Assembly: GCA_902584685.1 (NCBI GenBank)
Contig: CACIAP010000001.1
Span: 64,728 to 128,727, forward strand
From: an uncultured Pelagibacteraceae bacterium
GTDB taxonomy: Bacteria; Pseudomonadota; Alphaproteobacteria; Pelagibacterales; Pelagibacteraceae
Reading direction: 5' to 3'
DNA length: 64,000 bases
Below are positions 48,367 to 62,725 of the stretch, piece by piece (the first letter of the stretch is position 1; every line of letters begins with the position of its first letter). Under the pieces are notes generated by a model. That model had not been told where the DNA came from. It ran no database searches and saw nothing but the letters and a program-made list of their open reading frames with translations. The position numbers and the translations under genes were made by a program.

Positions 48367-50167
48367 AAAAGAGGAATTCTTAAAAGAGAGATTTAAACTA
48401 GCTCTAGACTCAACTTATAAAGTTTTATCAGAGGAATTTGATAGAATAGGTAAAAGTAAAAACGATAAAGAGGTTAATGATTTCAAAATTTCAAATTTAT
48501 ATTCAAGGGAAGATTACACAAAATTCCGAGCGGATAATGACTCTAATGCATTGAGAAAAAGATTTTCAAAAAAAGATATCTTTAAAAAAAATTTTCCTAA
48601 GAATCAATCTTATAAGCAATTTTATGAAATTTCGGAAAAGGTAAGATGTGAGTTATTAGGGTCTAAAATGCTTAATGGTATCAAAAAAAATATAATTGAA
48701 AATTATAATAATAAATTTTTAAACAAAAAAGATAGTAATATTAAAAATAAAGAAGACGTCAATGTTTCTGAAGCTTTTGAATTGTATCTCTTAAAAAATT
48801 TTATGGGTATAAAATTAAACAGTGTATCGATTAAAATATTAAATTTTTGGGAAGATAAATTTGATAAAAATATTAAAAACCATATTCAATTTTTAAAAAA
48901 AAAGATTGCTGATCAAAATAAGTATAACGAAAAATTTTCAGAAATATTTCAAAAAATGGATATATTTGAAAATGAAAATGAAAACGAAGCTCAAAATGAA
49001 AATAGTAACGAGGACAATAACAACGAAAATAACCAAGACAATAAAGACGATAACAATAATGACGAAAGGGATAGCGTGTCAGAGGAAATGAGTGAGAACA
49101 AAAGTTTAGAGGGCGATGAGGACTTAAATGAATTTAGAATGGAAGAAGAATTTTTTGACGATCAAAATCAAAAAGAAAGCATCGAGAATATTATTCAAAA
49201 ACTCAATATTACTAAAAGTAATAAAGAATATAAAATTTTTACTAATAATTTTGATGAAATCGAAAAAGCTGAAAATCTTGAAAAAGATGATGAAATTAGA
49301 AAACTTAGAAATAATCTGGATCAGCAGTTAACAAGTTTTCAAGACGTAATTACCAAACTTGCCAATAAACTACAGAGACAATTGTTAGCTAAGCAGAATA
49401 GATCATGGGAATACGACCTTGAAGAAGGTTTGTTAGATAGCTCAAAGTTAAGTAGGATTATAATAGACCAACAAAATTCTCTCTCATTTAAAAAAGAGAA
49501 AGATTATGAATTTAAAGATACTGTTGTTACACTTTTAATTGATAACTCAGGGTCAATGCGTGGAAGACCAATAACAATTGCCGCATTATGCGCAGATATA
49601 CTTTCAAGAACTCTCGAAAGATGTAACGTTAAAGTAGAGATACTTGGATTTACCACTAAGAATTGGAAAGGTGGAGAGTCAAGAGAGAAATGGAGTAAAA
49701 ACGGAAAACCAAAAAATCCGGGAAGATTAAATGATTTAAGACACATAATTTATAAAGCTGCTGATATTCATTGGCGACAATCAAAAAAGAATCTTGGGTT
49801 AATGCTTAAAGAGGGTTTGCTCAAAGAAAATATTGATGGAGAAGCTATTTTATGGGCATTTAGTAGAATAAATAAAAGGAAAGAGGAGAGAAAAATAATG
49901 ATGGTTATCTCTGATGGAGCTCCTGTGGATGATTCAACATTGTCTGTAAATTCAGGGGACTACTTGGAGAAGCATTTGAAAAGAACTGTAAAATTTATAG
50001 AGTCTAACTCAGATATTGAACTACTTGCAATTGGTATTGGTCATGACGTTTCAAGATACTATAAAAAGGCAATAAAAATTTCTGATGTTCAAGAATTAGG
50101 TGATGTTATGATTTCTCAACTTAGCAATTTATTTGAAAAGAAAAAGAACTCAAAAAAATTAAATTAA
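48359..50167 (+). CDS. cobT: CobT-type VWA protein (cobaltochelatase CobT-like)
   Basis: Acidic linker then [44 protein letters not shown] (MIDAS DxSxS) and [13 protein letters not shown]; start at MSKKEEF. Confidence 0.93.
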   Translation: MSKKEEFLKERFKLALDSTYKVLSEEFDRIGKSKNDKEVNDFKISNLYSREDYTKFRADNDSNALRKRFSKKDIFKKNFPKNQSYKQFYEISEKVRCELLGSKMLNGIKKNIIENYNNKFLNKKDSNIKNKEDVNVSEAFELYLLKNFMGIKLNSVSIKILNFWEDKFDKNIKNHIQFLKKKIADQNKYNEKFSEIFQKMDIFENENENEAQNENSNEDNNNENNQDNKDDNNNDERDSVSEEMSENKSLEGDEDLNEFRMEEEFFDDQNQKESIENIIQKLNITKSNKEYKIFTNNFDEIEKAENLEKDDEIRKLRNNLDQQLTSFQDVITKLANKLQRQLLAKQNRSWEYDLEEGLLDSSKLSRIIIDQQNSLSFKKEKDYEFKDTVVTLLIDNSGSMRGRPITIAALCADILSRTLERCNVKVEILGFTTKNWKGGESREKWSKNGKPKNPGRLNDLRHIIYKAADIHWRQSKKNLGLMLKEGLLKENIDGEAILWAFSRINKRKEERKIMMVISDGAPVDDSTLSVNSGDYLEKHLKRTVKFIESNSDIELLAIGIGHDVSRYYKKAIKISDVQELGDVMISQLSNLFEKKKNSKKLN

Positions 50168-51444
50168 AGGTTTTTAAGATCTTTATTTTTCCACGTTAAT
50201 AAAACTTCTGCCCCCGATCTAGTTTTTGAATTTCTACAAATTACTTTTGCGCCGTTTCTTTCAAGTAAAGTTTTTCCAATAAAAATTCCAAGACCTAGTC
50301 CTGACTTTGACTTATCTTCATAAGATGAAGACTTAATATAAGGTTCTCCAATTTTGTTTAAAACATCTTTTGAATAACCATTTCCGTCATCTTCTATGGA
50401 TATCTCAGTTAATTGATTGTCACTTTTAATTGAAATATATATTTTTTTTTTTGCAAATTTATTTGCATTACCAATAAAGTTTCTGATTCCATAAATAATC
50501 TCTATTAATTTTGTAATTTTAAAAGAATTTGTGTCTTGACTATAATTTAATATAAATTCCTTATTTGAAATATCTTCAAATGATTTAATTATTTCACTAA
50601 CATAATCAAACATTGAGCATTCTTGATCAATAAAATCATCCTCGACACCAGGATTTAGTGACAATCTTTTGAGGATCTGGCTGCATCTTTCAACTTGGTT
50701 CACAAGTAATTCTAGGTCTTTTTTGAGTTCCTTTTTATCTTTAAATTGATCATGAAGATCTTGGGAAATTATTTTTATAGTCGAAAGAGGTGTGTTCAAA
50801 GAGTGAGCGGCAGCTGCAGCTTGACCTCCTAGGGAAACTAATTCATGCTCTTTTGCAATAAATTCTTCAATTTTATTTAAAGCCTCTTTTCTTAAATTAG
50901 ACTCTCTACCAAAAAGATTCGCGAAATAATTTAAAAAAATAAGTGCGATAATTAAAGATATGGATGTACCATAATAGTAAAAGTCATTAATAATTAATTT
51001 ATTACCTGAAGGGTAAATTAAATGTTTATGATAAAGAGTAAGTAAAATTATTGAAAAAATTGTTATTAATATTAATGATAAACTTGTTTTAAATGAAAGA
51101 TTAGATGATGAAAAAACACTTGGAATTAGTAAAAAAATTGAAAAGGGATTTAAAATTCCTCCTGAGAAATAAAGTATCAGACTTAATTGAAGTATATCAA
51201 TAAACAAAAAAGTAAAAGAAGCTCTATTTGAAAGAATATTTTTTTGGTAAAAATAATATAGTACTAAATTCGATATTACTCCTAAAGTAATAACAATGTT
51301 TACTATTAAAATATCAAATTCAAAATTGAAAATATATTTTACTACGTTTACTGTTAAGAACTGACCTAAAATTGCTATCCATCGAAGATTGATATAAGTA
51401 GTTTTATTTAATGTATATATTTTCGAAACTGACTTAGACTCCAT
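50164..51444 (-). CDS. RegB/PrrB/ActS-like membrane sensor histidine kinase
   Basis: Six TM helices, [24 protein letters not shown]-box, HATPase motifs ([41 protein letters not shown]). Confidence 0.87.
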   Translation of the reverse strand: MESKSVSKIYTLNKTTYINLRWIAILGQFLTVNVVKYIFNFEFDILIVNIVITLGVISNLVLYYFYQKNILSNRASFTFLFIDILQLSLILYFSGGILNPFSIFLLIPSVFSSSNLSFKTSLSLILITIFSIILLTLYHKHLIYPSGNKLIINDFYYYGTSISLIIALIFLNYFANLFGRESNLRKEALNKIEEFIAKEHELVSLGGQAAAAAHSLNTPLSTIKIISQDLHDQFKDKKELKKDLELLVNQVERCSQILKRLSLNPGVEDDFIDQECSMFDYVSEIIKSFEDISNKEFILNYSQDTNSFKITKLIEIIYGIRNFIGNANKFAKKKIYISIKSDNQLTEISIEDDGNGYSKDVLNKIGEPYIKSSSYEDKSKSGLGLGIFIGKTLLERNGAKVICRNSKTRSGAEVLLTWKNKDLKNL

Positions 51445-51446
51445 AC

Positions 51447-53590
<2,144 letters not shown>

Positions 53591-53666
53591 CTAGTATTGT
53601 TGATTAATAAGGCAATTTTTTTTTTTTTCTTTAATATTTAAAAAAAAGCGTTAAATCATCATGAAA

Positions 53667-53756
53667 TGGCGGAGAGAGTGGGATTCGAACCCACGAAAGA
53701 GTTTCCCCTAAACACGCTTTCCAAGCGTGCGCCTTAAACCGCTCGGCCATCTCTCC
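53667..53756 (-). tRNA. tRNA-Ser (GGA)
   Basis: GGAGAGATGGCCGAGCGGTTTAAGGCGCACGCTTGGAAAGCGTGTTTAGGGGAAACTCTTTCGTGGGTTCGAATCCCACTCTCTCCGCCA; long variable arm. Confidence 0.96.
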
Positions 53757-53757
53757 T

Positions 53758-54546
53758 TTAAAAATCTATAAATGCCCAAGGATGTTCTCTGTAGCTAGTA
53801 TATTTTGTGAACCAAAAAGATAAATATCTTTCTGCCAAATAAGCATATAATCTCTCAGTATCATAACCTTTTAAAGTAACAAATCCAAATTCTTCTTCAC
53901 ATCTTTCAAGCCATGAGAATACTGTTGTAAACCACTTTTCTAAAACTGTTTTTCTTGCAATAAACATTATGTGTGGGTTGTAACTTGATTTATTGACTAC
54001 AAATTTTTCAAATTCATCTCTATCTTTATTATCAAGTTTTTTGATTGCTTTACTTAGATTTCCATATCCATGATGCATATCAAAATGGGTAATGATATTT
54101 TCTTTTTTTCCAAAAATAAGTTTTGGATTTCTAATTAAATTTCTCCAGCCTCTTTTAAATAATTTTATTCTTTTTGCCCCAGAAATATTGATTGGATTAC
54201 AAATAATACTATCTAATTTAGACCAAGAATTATCTTCTTTAATCAAAAGGTTTTCAATTAAATTGTTTTTATTTATTTTGGAGAGATCTGTATCTTCTTT
54301 TACCCAAAATCGTCTTTTTTGGCAAAATCCAATCCAGTCTGAATTTTCTGACATAAGTAGATTTTTCCAATACCAATAGTGAAAAGTTAATTCAGAATAG
54401 AACTTTTCTTTATGATGAATGTTATTTTTAACTTTTGTATTAATATAATTTAAGGAAAAATCATGCTCACCAACCCCTGCTAAATTTAGAGGACTTTTTT
54501 CTAATATCGGTAGAGGTTTATTTGTTACGCAAAAAATTTTAATCAT
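53758..54546 (-). CDS. DUF4422-like putative glycosyltransferase
   Basis: HYWYWKNLLMSENSDWIGFCQKRRFW, YNPHIMFIARK, ERLYAYLAERYLSFWF. Confidence 0.7.
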   Translation of the reverse strand: MIKIFCVTNKPLPILEKSPLNLAGVGEHDFSLNYINTKVKNNIHHKEKFYSELTFHYWYWKNLLMSENSDWIGFCQKRRFWVKEDTDLSKINKNNLIENLLIKEDNSWSKLDSIICNPINISGAKRIKLFKRGWRNLIRNPKLIFGKKENIITHFDMHHGYGNLSKAIKKLDNKDRDEFEKFVVNKSSYNPHIMFIARKTVLEKWFTTVFSWLERCEEEFGFVTLKGYDTERLYAYLAERYLSFWFTKYTSYREHPWAFIDF

Positions 54547-54550
54547 AATT

Positions 54551-55480
54551 CTATTTTTTTTTAAAAAAGTGTTTAAAACCTCTATATATTTTATTAGAAG
54601 TTTTTTTTATTAAAAGTTTCACTAGTGGAACAAAACTTTGTTTTTTATCGGGTTGAACAAAGTATTCGTATGTAACATGTTTAAAATTAAGCATTTTTAT
54701 TATCATTAGTTGAGAATTTGATAATACCCCATCTAAGCCTTCTCTTATACCTGAAATTAAAATTTGTGGTTTTCTATTTTCTAAAAGTTTTGAGTGTCCT
54801 ATAAGCTCATACTCTGAAAACAAAGATCCATTATATTCCTTATGCGTTTTAATAATTGCCTCAAATATTATACACGTAAACCATTCTGCAATATTTTTTT
54901 TTAAAGGTTTAAAGTTGGATAGTTTTGATAAAAGATTTTTAAGATCAGAAGGAGTTATTGCACAAAATTGACATACTGAGGAAACAAAATATTTTGGAAT
55001 TTCACCTAAAATAGTTTTATTTGTAGCATAATAAGCTTTAAAAAATTCACTTGTTGTTCCATAAATCAATGATTTTTCATTTTCAAAAAATTTTATTTTT
55101 TTTAGGATTATTGTATCCGCATCCCAAATTAGTAATTTTTGATTATTAAATTTTATAAAATTATACATAAAAGTTAATTTAAGAACTTGCTGATAGTACC
55201 ATCCTAATCTATCCTGAATCTTTTCATAATAACTAGTTTTTTTAAGAATAGAATTTGCAATTTCTTTAAAGCGATCAAATTTAATTATTTCATCTTCGTT
55301 GTAAATTTGAAGATTATCTAAATTTAATTCTTGTTTAAACTGTTTTAAATTAACGTTTGGACAAATGATAAAAAATTGTAAATTATTGTAATATTGTTTA
55401 AAATTTAAATAATTCCTTTTTATTATTTTGATATTTCCTGATAGTGTTACTTGGCATATGTTTAATTTTTCAAAATTCAT
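54551..55480 (-). CDS. DUF6492-like putative nucleotide-sugar transferase
   Basis: GWYYQQVLKLTFMYNFIKFNNQKLLIWDADTIILKKI (DxD) pattern. Confidence 0.65.
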   Translation of the reverse strand: MNFEKLNICQVTLSGNIKIIKRNYLNFKQYYNNLQFFIICPNVNLKQFKQELNLDNLQIYNEDEIIKFDRFKEIANSILKKTSYYEKIQDRLGWYYQQVLKLTFMYNFIKFNNQKLLIWDADTIILKKIKFFENEKSLIYGTTSEFFKAYYATNKTILGEIPKYFVSSVCQFCAITPSDLKNLLSKLSNFKPLKKNIAEWFTCIIFEAIIKTHKEYNGSLFSEYELIGHSKLLENRKPQILISGIREGLDGVLSNSQLMIIKMLNFKHVTYEYFVQPDKKQSFVPLVKLLIKKTSNKIYRGFKHFFKKK

Positions 55481-55515
55481 TTTAGTATACTACTTCATGA
55501 GTCAATAAAATATCA

Positions 55516-56259
55516 ATGTATAAAAAGATTTTAAAAAAAATAACTGAGGCACTAGGATACAAGCTAGTTAATAAAGACCTCATAAAAAATCAAAGATCGC
55601 TTGATAGTTATAATTTAATAAATACTCAACTTATTTTAAAATTAATTTTTAATAACAATAATATTAAAAGTTTAATTCAGATTGGGGCAAATGACGGAAA
55701 AAGATTTGATCAAATATCTAAGTTTATAAAAAAAAATAATGAGTTAAAAGCTGTATTAGTTGAACCTGTTAAAAAGTATTTTGAACAATTAAAAGAAAAC
55801 TATAAAGGTTTTAAAAATATTAAATTTGAAAATTCAGCTATATCAAAAAACAATGAAATAAATTTTTTATATTGTGTAAAAGATAAATTTATACAAAATT
55901 ATCATGATCATATAAAAGGAATTAATTCCTATGAAATGAAGCATTTATTAAATCATAGTGTAAAAGAGTCTCATATTGAGAAAATTAAAGTTGAAACATT
56001 AACTTTTGAAAACTTAATAAAAAAATATGATCTAACCGAAATAGACCTTTTGTATATAGATGTAGAAGGTTACGATGATAAAATTGTTCTTGATTTTTTA
56101 GACAATTCACAACTTAGACCGATTTTAATTTTTGAATACATTCATATAAAAAACACATCATTTGAACTTTTAATTAAAAAGTTACTTGATGAAAATTATA
56201 AAATATTAAAAGTTGATGAAAACGTAATATGTTATAATGAAAATTTTAAAATAATTTAA
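55516..56259 (+). CDS. FkbM family methyltransferase
   Basis: LIQIGANDGKRFDQISKFI, AVLVEPVKKYFEQLKENY, IDLLYIDVEGYDDKIVLDF. Confidence 0.88.
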   Translation: MYKKILKKITEALGYKLVNKDLIKNQRSLDSYNLINTQLILKLIFNNNNIKSLIQIGANDGKRFDQISKFIKKNNELKAVLVEPVKKYFEQLKENYKGFKNIKFENSAISKNNEINFLYCVKDKFIQNYHDHIKGINSYEMKHLLNHSVKESHIEKIKVETLTFENLIKKYDLTEIDLLYIDVEGYDDKIVLDFLDNSQLRPILIFEYIHIKNTSFELLIKKLLDENYKILKVDENVICYNENFKII

Positions 56260-57065
56260 ATGAGCCATTCCTCATAAAATTCTTTGTTATCCAGTAAATA
56301 TTCTGGGAAATTTTCGTTTAATGCAATTTTTGTAAAACTATCGTTCCTTCCAATGATATCAGTTTGATTTTTGATTTTTTTTTTAATTTCGTTTAAATTT
56401 AGATGTTTTTCATCAATTTTTTCATTAAAATTTACAGGATCGTTGGTTTCACACAAATTTTTATACTTATACAGCAATTTTTCGGGAGATTTTAAGTTAC
56501 AAAAATGCCAGCCACCGTCCTCAATAATGTTGTTTAACCTTGCTTTATCAAACCTCCAAAAAGGTCTTTTTTTGAATTTTAGATTTCTCAACCATTGGGG
56601 TGATTTTAGATTTTTGTAGTTACATATTCTACTACCATACCAAAAAGGATTATTTCTACTTTGTAGATTCATTTTATAATAGAAATGCATTTGTTTAAAA
56701 ACCGCATATTTCATATTACTTTTAAAAGTTGATATTTTTTTGGGGTTTGGAATTTCATCAAGATCTGAAATAATTATTGTGTCGTCAGATCTTGCGCCAT
56801 TTAATCCTTTTAAAATAGAATTTCTTTGAAAGTTTTCTCTTAAGTAAGGGTCATCTCCGTCAGGGAGATCCGTTACTGGTATATATATTATCTTGTCTTT
56901 AAACTCTTTAAATTTATCAAAATTAAAACGTAATTCTTTTGGGTTGTTTTGCCAAGTTTTATTACCTTCTACAATTACAAAATAATCAACAAATTTATTT
57001 AAAATTTTTAATCTTAAATCTAGTAGAAGATCTTCATCCCAGTAAGAAAAGCAATCATAAATCAT
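56256..57065 (-). CDS. Glycosyltransferase family 17-like protein
   Basis: MIYDCFSYWDEDLLLDLRLKILNKFVDYFVIVEGNKTWQ, FQRNSILKGLNGARSDDTIIISDLDEIPNP. Confidence 0.87.
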   Translation of the reverse strand: MIYDCFSYWDEDLLLDLRLKILNKFVDYFVIVEGNKTWQNNPKELRFNFDKFKEFKDKIIYIPVTDLPDGDDPYLRENFQRNSILKGLNGARSDDTIIISDLDEIPNPKKISTFKSNMKYAVFKQMHFYYKMNLQSRNNPFWYGSRICNYKNLKSPQWLRNLKFKKRPFWRFDKARLNNIIEDGGWHFCNLKSPEKLLYKYKNLCETNDPVNFNEKIDEKHLNLNEIKKKIKNQTDIIGRNDSFTKIALNENFPEYLLDNKEFYEEWLI

Positions 57066-57066
57066 T

Positions 57067-58875
57067 TTATTTCTCTTTATTAATTTTCAAAACACCTATA
57101 AAGGCCTCTTGAGGTATTTCTACTCTACCAAATTGTTTTGACCTTGCCTTTCCTTTTTTTTGTTTATCTAAAAGTTTTCTTTTTCTATCTCGAGCGCCAC
57201 CTCCATGTATTTTTGTTAAAACATCTTTTTTAAATCCTTTTATAGTTTCTCTAGCGATAATTTTACCACCAATTGCTGCTTGTACAGGAATCATGAAGTT
57301 GTGACGAGGTATAAGATCTTTTAATTTTTCACATACATCTCGGCCGATAGTTTGTGCAAAATCTTTATGAACCATCATTGCTAGTGCATCAACTGGCTCA
57401 GAGTTTACCAAGATCCCTAATTTTACTAAATCTCCTTCTTTGTGACCCATGATTTCATAATCAAAACTTGCGTACCCGCTTGTCATAGATTTAAGCCTAT
57501 CATTAAAATCAAAAACTACCTCATTTAGAGGTATCTCATAATTTAATACAGCCCTATTACCTGAGTAATTTAAATTTTTTTGTATTCCTCTTTTATTTTG
57601 GCAAAGTTTCATAATAGATCCCAAATACTGATCAGGAGTGATTATTGTAGCTTTTATCCATGGCTCTTCTATAAAGTTTATTAAAGTTGGATCAGGCAAA
57701 TTTGAAGGATTTTGTAAATCTTGAATGTTGCCATTATTTAAATGAACTTTATAAACAACTCCTGGAGTTGTGGTTAATAAATTAATATCAAATTCCCTTT
57801 CAAGTCTTTCGGTAATTATTTCAAGATGTAATAAACCTAAGAAGCCACAGCGAAAACCTAGTCCAAGAGCTGAGGAAGACTCTGCTTCGTAAGAAAAGCT
57901 GGAGTCATTTAACTGTAATTTAGCTAAACCATCTTTTAATTTTTGATACTCTGAACTATCAACTGGAAATAAGCCACAAAAAACCACTGGTTTACTTGGT
58001 TTGAAACCAGGTAAAGCTTTTTTAAGAGGACTTTGAGCTTCACAAATAGTATCACCGACTTTTGTATCAGATAAATTTTTTATTCCTGTAATAATAAACC
58101 CTATTTCACCAGATTTGAGTTCTTCAATGTCTTTGGCTTTTGGTGTAAATACACCTACTTTTTCTACTATATATTCTTGATCAGTAGACATCATTTTTAT
58201 TTTCATATTTTTTTTTAACGTTCCATCTATCACTCTAACTAAAATAATAACTCCTAAGTAAGAGTCATACCAACTATCGACTAGCAAACATTTTAATTGT
58301 TCTTTGGTCTCACCTTTTGGTGGAGGTAATGACGAGACAATCGACTCTAAAATATCTTCTATACCCTCACCTGTCTTTCCTGAACAGGGTACAGCATTTG
58401 AGGTATCTATACCTATTACATCTTCTATTTGTTTTTTTGTTCTGTCTAAATCAGATGCAGGTAAGTCAATTTTATTTAATACAGGAATTATTTCATGATT
58501 TATATCTAGTGCTTGATAAACATTAGCAAGTGTTTGAGCCTCAACCCCTTGCGTGCTATCTACAATTAATATTGATCCCTCGCATGCATATAATGATCGA
58601 CTGACTTCATAACTAAAATCCACATGACCGGGGGTGTCAATTATGTTAAGTATGTATTCTTTGCCGTCTTTAGCTTTGTAATTCAATTTTACAGTTTGCG
58701 CTTTGATTGTAATTCCTCGTTCTCTCTCAATGTCCATTGAGTCTAATACTTGATCTTTCATCTCTCTTTCTGTCAAACCTCCGCATTTATGTATTATTCT
58801 ATCTGCTATTGTTGATTTGCCATGATCGATATGAGCGATGATAGCAAAATTTCGAATATTATTGAGATTAGACAT
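57067..58875 (-). CDS. lepA: Elongation factor 4
   Basis: [55 protein letters not shown]-terminal [27 protein letters not shown]. Confidence 0.97.
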   Translation of the reverse strand: MSNLNNIRNFAIIAHIDHGKSTIADRIIHKCGGLTEREMKDQVLDSMDIERERGITIKAQTVKLNYKAKDGKEYILNIIDTPGHVDFSYEVSRSLYACEGSILIVDSTQGVEAQTLANVYQALDINHEIIPVLNKIDLPASDLDRTKKQIEDVIGIDTSNAVPCSGKTGEGIEDILESIVSSLPPPKGETKEQLKCLLVDSWYDSYLGVIILVRVIDGTLKKNMKIKMMSTDQEYIVEKVGVFTPKAKDIEELKSGEIGFIITGIKNLSDTKVGDTICEAQSPLKKALPGFKPSKPVVFCGLFPVDSSEYQKLKDGLAKLQLNDSSFSYEAESSSALGLGFRCGFLGLLHLEIITERLEREFDINLLTTTPGVVYKVHLNNGNIQDLQNPSNLPDPTLINFIEEPWIKATIITPDQYLGSIMKLCQNKRGIQKNLNYSGNRAVLNYEIPLNEVVFDFNDRLKSMTSGYASFDYEIMGHKEGDLVKLGILVNSEPVDALAMMVHKDFAQTIGRDVCEKLKDLIPRHNFMIPVQAAIGGKIIARETIKGFKKDVLTKIHGGGARDRKRKLLDKQKKGKARSKQFGRVEIPQEAFIGVLKINKEK

Positions 58876-61260
58876 TTATGATCTTAATTTTGCACCAGTC
58901 TTCTCTTCGACAGTGCTGACTATTTTTTTTGATATGTTTGTCAAATCGTTTTCGTTTAAAGTTTTATGATCAGATTGTATTGTCACTTTTAAAGCAATAG
59001 ATTTTTTATCGGATGGTATATTTTCTCCTTCATAAACATCGAAAATTTTTATCTCTTTGATTAAATCTTTATCTATTTTTTGGATAACTTCTAATAAATC
59101 TTGTGCTCTAGAATCTTTATTAACTAAAAAAGCAAAATCTCTATCTGACTTCTGATAATCTGAGAAAGTAAGACTTTCTTTTGTCTTTGTATTTTTTGCT
59201 TTATAATCAACTAACTTTTCTAAAAAAATTTCGAATCCAAAAGTGTTAGAAATAATTTTTGGATGTAAGGCACCAAAATATGCAAGAACAAAATTTCCAT
59301 CTTTAGAGACTATGGATCCTGAGATACCTGGATGATAATAAGATGGCGTATTTTCACCAATCTTAAAATATTCTTTATTTATTCCAAGTTCTGTTAATGA
59401 TTGGACTAAATCCTTTTTTATATGGAAAACGTCTACCAAACTATTTTTCTTTAGATAATTATCTTCATCTATTGATTGTTTTTTAATTCCACAAACAACA
59501 GTAATTTGTTGACCAGGTTTTTTTCCTGTAAATGTTGGACCAATTTCAAAAAGAGCCTGGTCACCAAATCCTCTGTTTAAATTTTTTTCTAAATAAAAAA
59601 TTAGATTTGGATATAAAGAATTTCTTAATACATTTAAATCTGAACTTATTGGATTTATAATCTTTACGCTTTCTAACTTTTCTTTGAATTTGTTATTAAT
59701 TTTTTCGTCAGTAAAAGACCATGTTATTGTTTCAAGATATCCTTTTGAGGCTACTGATCTTTGGGCTAAATGAAAATGTTTCTGAAAGAAGTTAAGTGTT
59801 GGTTTAGTTCGCTTTTTCTCAGGTTCGATGGACTTTATTTTTTCAAATCCAATAATTCTGATAACTTCTTCTACTAAATCAATCTCACCAAAGATATCTG
59901 GTCGCCAACTTGGAACTTTAACATTGAGAAATTTACCTTTGGTTTTAACAGTGAAGCCTAAGTTTGATAAGGTCTTTTTTATCTCATTGGTGTTTATGTT
60001 GTTTCCAACTGTCTTTGATACCATTTTTGGGTCAAATTTTATCTCAAGATCTTTAATTTTTTTTGTCTGCTGTATGTCAAATTTAGAAACTTCCCCTCCA
60101 CAAATTTCTAAAATTAGTTCAACGGCTGAATCAAGCCCAGCATTTACAGACTGAGGATCTACCCCTCTTTCAAAACGGAACTTTGCATCACTATTCAAAT
60201 CTAATTTTTTAGCAGTTTTTCTAATTATTGCAGGATCAAAATATGCTGACTCTAATAATATATTTTTTGTATGTTTTTCTGTTCCTGACCTTTCACCTCC
60301 AATTATTCCGCCCAAACCGAGCACACCTTTATCATCCGATATCACACACATGTCTTTATCAAGTATATAGTTTTTATTATCTAGGGCTTTAAAGTTTTCT
60401 CCTTTTTTTGAATTTCTAATGATAATTTTATTCTTTATCTTATCTAAATCGTATGCGTGGAGGGGTCGGTTTAAATCAAACATTACATAATTTGTTATAT
60501 CAACAACGGCAGAAATAGGCCTTAAGCCAAGTGCTAAAATTCTATTTTTTAACCATCCTGGACTTTCAGTATTTTTAATATTTTTAATGATACAGCTTCC
60601 AAAAATTGAGCATGCCTGATTTTTATTTTTTTCAATCGTTATCTTTAAATTATGTTTAATATTCTTTTTTACTTTGCTTTTTCTTTGTTCTTTAAGTTTT
60701 CCAAAGTTAGAGGCTGACAAGTCTCTCGCTATACCTCTCACACCTAGGCAGTCTGGTCTATTTGGGGTAATTGATAATTCAATTACATTTTTTCCCTTCT
60801 TTTCATCAAAATATGATTTTCCAATTTTTGTTTTATATTTATCATTTAGATCTATTATTCCTTCACTCTCATTAGAAAGTTTCAATTCTGATTCAGAACA
60901 AAGCATCCCGTAAGAGGTTTCTCCTCTGATCTTTGATACTTCTAATTTCATCCCATTTTTTGGAATTACTGAACCTGGTGGTGCGTAAATTGTCAAAAGT
61001 CCATCTCTTGCATTAGGAGCGCCACACACAACTTTAAGAATTTCTTTTTTTCCAATATCCACATCACATAACTTTAGGCGGTCAGCATTAGGATGTTTGT
61101 TTGCTTTTACTATTCTTGCTACAATAAATTCACTAAGTTCATTTTTGACTGGCTCTACCTTTTCTACCTCTAAGCCAATATTATTTAATTTTTGGATAAT
61201 TTGAGACTCACTTTTATTTGTTTTTAAATGAACATCAAGCCAGTCTTTAGTGAATTTCAT
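58876..61260 (-). CDS. pheT: Phenylalanyl-tRNA synthetase beta subunit
   Basis: [62 protein letters not shown]-binding-like FDX-ACB tail. Confidence 0.97.
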   Translation of the reverse strand: MKFTKDWLDVHLKTNKSESQIIQKLNNIGLEVEKVEPVKNELSEFIVARIVKANKHPNADRLKLCDVDIGKKEILKVVCGAPNARDGLLTIYAPPGSVIPKNGMKLEVSKIRGETSYGMLCSESELKLSNESEGIIDLNDKYKTKIGKSYFDEKKGKNVIELSITPNRPDCLGVRGIARDLSASNFGKLKEQRKSKVKKNIKHNLKITIEKNKNQACSIFGSCIIKNIKNTESPGWLKNRILALGLRPISAVVDITNYVMFDLNRPLHAYDLDKIKNKIIIRNSKKGENFKALDNKNYILDKDMCVISDDKGVLGLGGIIGGERSGTEKHTKNILLESAYFDPAIIRKTAKKLDLNSDAKFRFERGVDPQSVNAGLDSAVELILEICGGEVSKFDIQQTKKIKDLEIKFDPKMVSKTVGNNINTNEIKKTLSNLGFTVKTKGKFLNVKVPSWRPDIFGEIDLVEEVIRIIGFEKIKSIEPEKKRTKPTLNFFQKHFHLAQRSVASKGYLETITWSFTDEKINNKFKEKLESVKIINPISSDLNVLRNSLYPNLIFYLEKNLNRGFGDQALFEIGPTFTGKKPGQQITVVCGIKKQSIDEDNYLKKNSLVDVFHIKKDLVQSLTELGINKEYFKIGENTPSYYHPGISGSIVSKDGNFVLAYFGALHPKIISNTFGFEIFLEKLVDYKAKNTKTKESLTFSDYQKSDRDFAFLVNKDSRAQDLLEVIQKIDKDLIKEIKIFDVYEGENIPSDKKSIALKVTIQSDHKTLNENDLTNISKKIVSTVEEKTGAKLRS

Positions 61261-62324
61261 TTGCTTAAACCTCTATAGTTTGTTGGAACATCTAAAGGAT
61301 CAAAACCATAATAATTTAACCATCTATAATCACATTCAAAAAAAGATCTTAAATCATTAATTCCGTACTTAAGCATTGCCAATCTATCAATACCAATACC
61401 AAAAGCAAAACCTTGATAAATTTTTGGGTCAACCTTACAGTTTTTTAAAACATTTGGATGAACCATCCCACATCCAAGAACCTCTAGCCATTTATCGCCT
61501 TCGCCAATGATAATTTTATTTTTTTCGATTCTATAACCAATATCTACTTCAGCCGAAGGCTCTGTAAATGGAAAGTGACTGGGTCTAAACCTCATCTTAA
61601 TTTTATCTACTTCAAAAAATTCTTTTATAAAATAGTTTAAACACCCTTTTAAATGACCCATATTAATATTTTTATCTATGTGTAGACCTTCTAATTGATG
61701 GAACATTGGTGTGTGAGTTTGATCACTGTCACTTCGATACGTTCTTCCAGGTGCAATTATTTTAAAAGGAGGTTTTCCCTTTAACATTGTCCGGACCTGA
61801 ACAGGAGAAGTGTGCGTCCTAAGCAAAGTTTTCATGTTCTCATCCAAATAGAATGTGTCGTGCATATCTTTTGCTGGATGATCTTCGGGAGTATTTAAAG
61901 CAGTAAAATTATTATAATCATTTTCAACGTCAGGTCCTTCTTCCACACTAAATCCGATTTCTGAAAAAATACATGATATTTCATCAATTACTTGGGATAC
62001 GGGGTGAATCTTTCCAATTTTAAATTCCTTCTCAGGTAAAGTAACGTCAATTTTTTCTTTTTTTATTTTTTCTTTAAGATCTTTATCTGAAACTTCTGTT
62101 GCTTTTGCCCTAAATATTTCAAGCAATTCTTGTTTTGCTTTATTTATATTGGATGCAAAAGTTTTTTTCTCATTCTCAGATAAAGAGCCAAGTTTTTTAA
62201 ACTGAGAATTAATAAATCCATTTTTACTGAAAATATCTGTTCTAATTGATTCAATTTCATTTGAATCTTGAGTGCTATTTAATCTGTTTTTAAATTCTAG
62301 AATTTTTTTTTCAAAATCAGACAT
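61257..62324 (-). CDS. pheS: Phenylalanyl-tRNA synthetase alpha subunit
   Basis: [72 protein letters not shown]. Confidence 0.97.
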   Translation of the reverse strand: MSDFEKKILEFKNRLNSTQDSNEIESIRTDIFSKNGFINSQFKKLGSLSENEKKTFASNINKAKQELLEIFRAKATEVSDKDLKEKIKKEKIDVTLPEKEFKIGKIHPVSQVIDEISCIFSEIGFSVEEGPDVENDYNNFTALNTPEDHPAKDMHDTFYLDENMKTLLRTHTSPVQVRTMLKGKPPFKIIAPGRTYRSDSDQTHTPMFHQLEGLHIDKNINMGHLKGCLNYFIKEFFEVDKIKMRFRPSHFPFTEPSAEVDIGYRIEKNKIIIGEGDKWLEVLGCGMVHPNVLKNCKVDPKIYQGFAFGIGIDRLAMLKYGINDLRSFFECDYRWLNYYGFDPLDVPTNYRGLSK

Positions 62325-62367
62325 TTTTACAGATTATTTCTTAAACTAAGAAAAACAATAGGGAAGA

Positions 62368-62724
62368 TTAATTAAGTGCAGCTTGAGCTTTTTTTACAAT
62401 TGTTTTAAACGCTTCAGGGTTATCATAAGCAATTTCAGCTAGAATTTTTCTATCTAGCTTAATACCAGATTTACTTAAAGCATGTATGAATTTCGAATAC
62501 GTAAGTCCTTCTCCCCTCACACCTGCATTAATCCTCTGTATCCACAATGATTTAAATTCTCTTTTTTTGTTTCTACGATCTCTGTAAGCATACTGCATCG
62601 ATTTCTCCATCGCTTGTCTAGCAACTCTTATAGTATTCTTTCTTCTGCCCCACTGACCTTTTACAGCCTTAAGAACTTTTTTATGTTTAGCTCTACTTGT
62701 GACTCCTCTTTTTACTCTTGGCAT
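62368..62724 (-). CDS. rplT: 50S ribosomal protein L20
   Basis: [35 protein letters not shown]. Confidence 0.98.
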   Translation of the reverse strand: MPRVKRGVTSRAKHKKVLKAVKGQWGRRKNTIRVARQAMEKSMQYAYRDRRNKKREFKSLWIQRINAGVRGEGLTYSKFIHALSKSGIKLDRKILAEIAYDNPEAFKTIVKKAQAALN

Positions 62725-62725
62725 T

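Noticed and set aside
48906-49331. Plus-strand alternative-frame ORFs in the cobT linker
   Set aside because: Arise from the low-complexity Asn/Glu repeat; cobT frame is clearly the coding one.
53616-53628. Poly-T tract (13 T) between gyrB and tRNA-Ser
   Set aside because: Simple homopolymer in AT-rich intergenic DNA; no stem immediately next to it, so not called as a terminator.
53667-57065. Integrative element or prophage at tRNA-Ser
   Set aside because: No integrase, no duplicated tRNA end and no phage genes seen; kept only as a possible glycan island.
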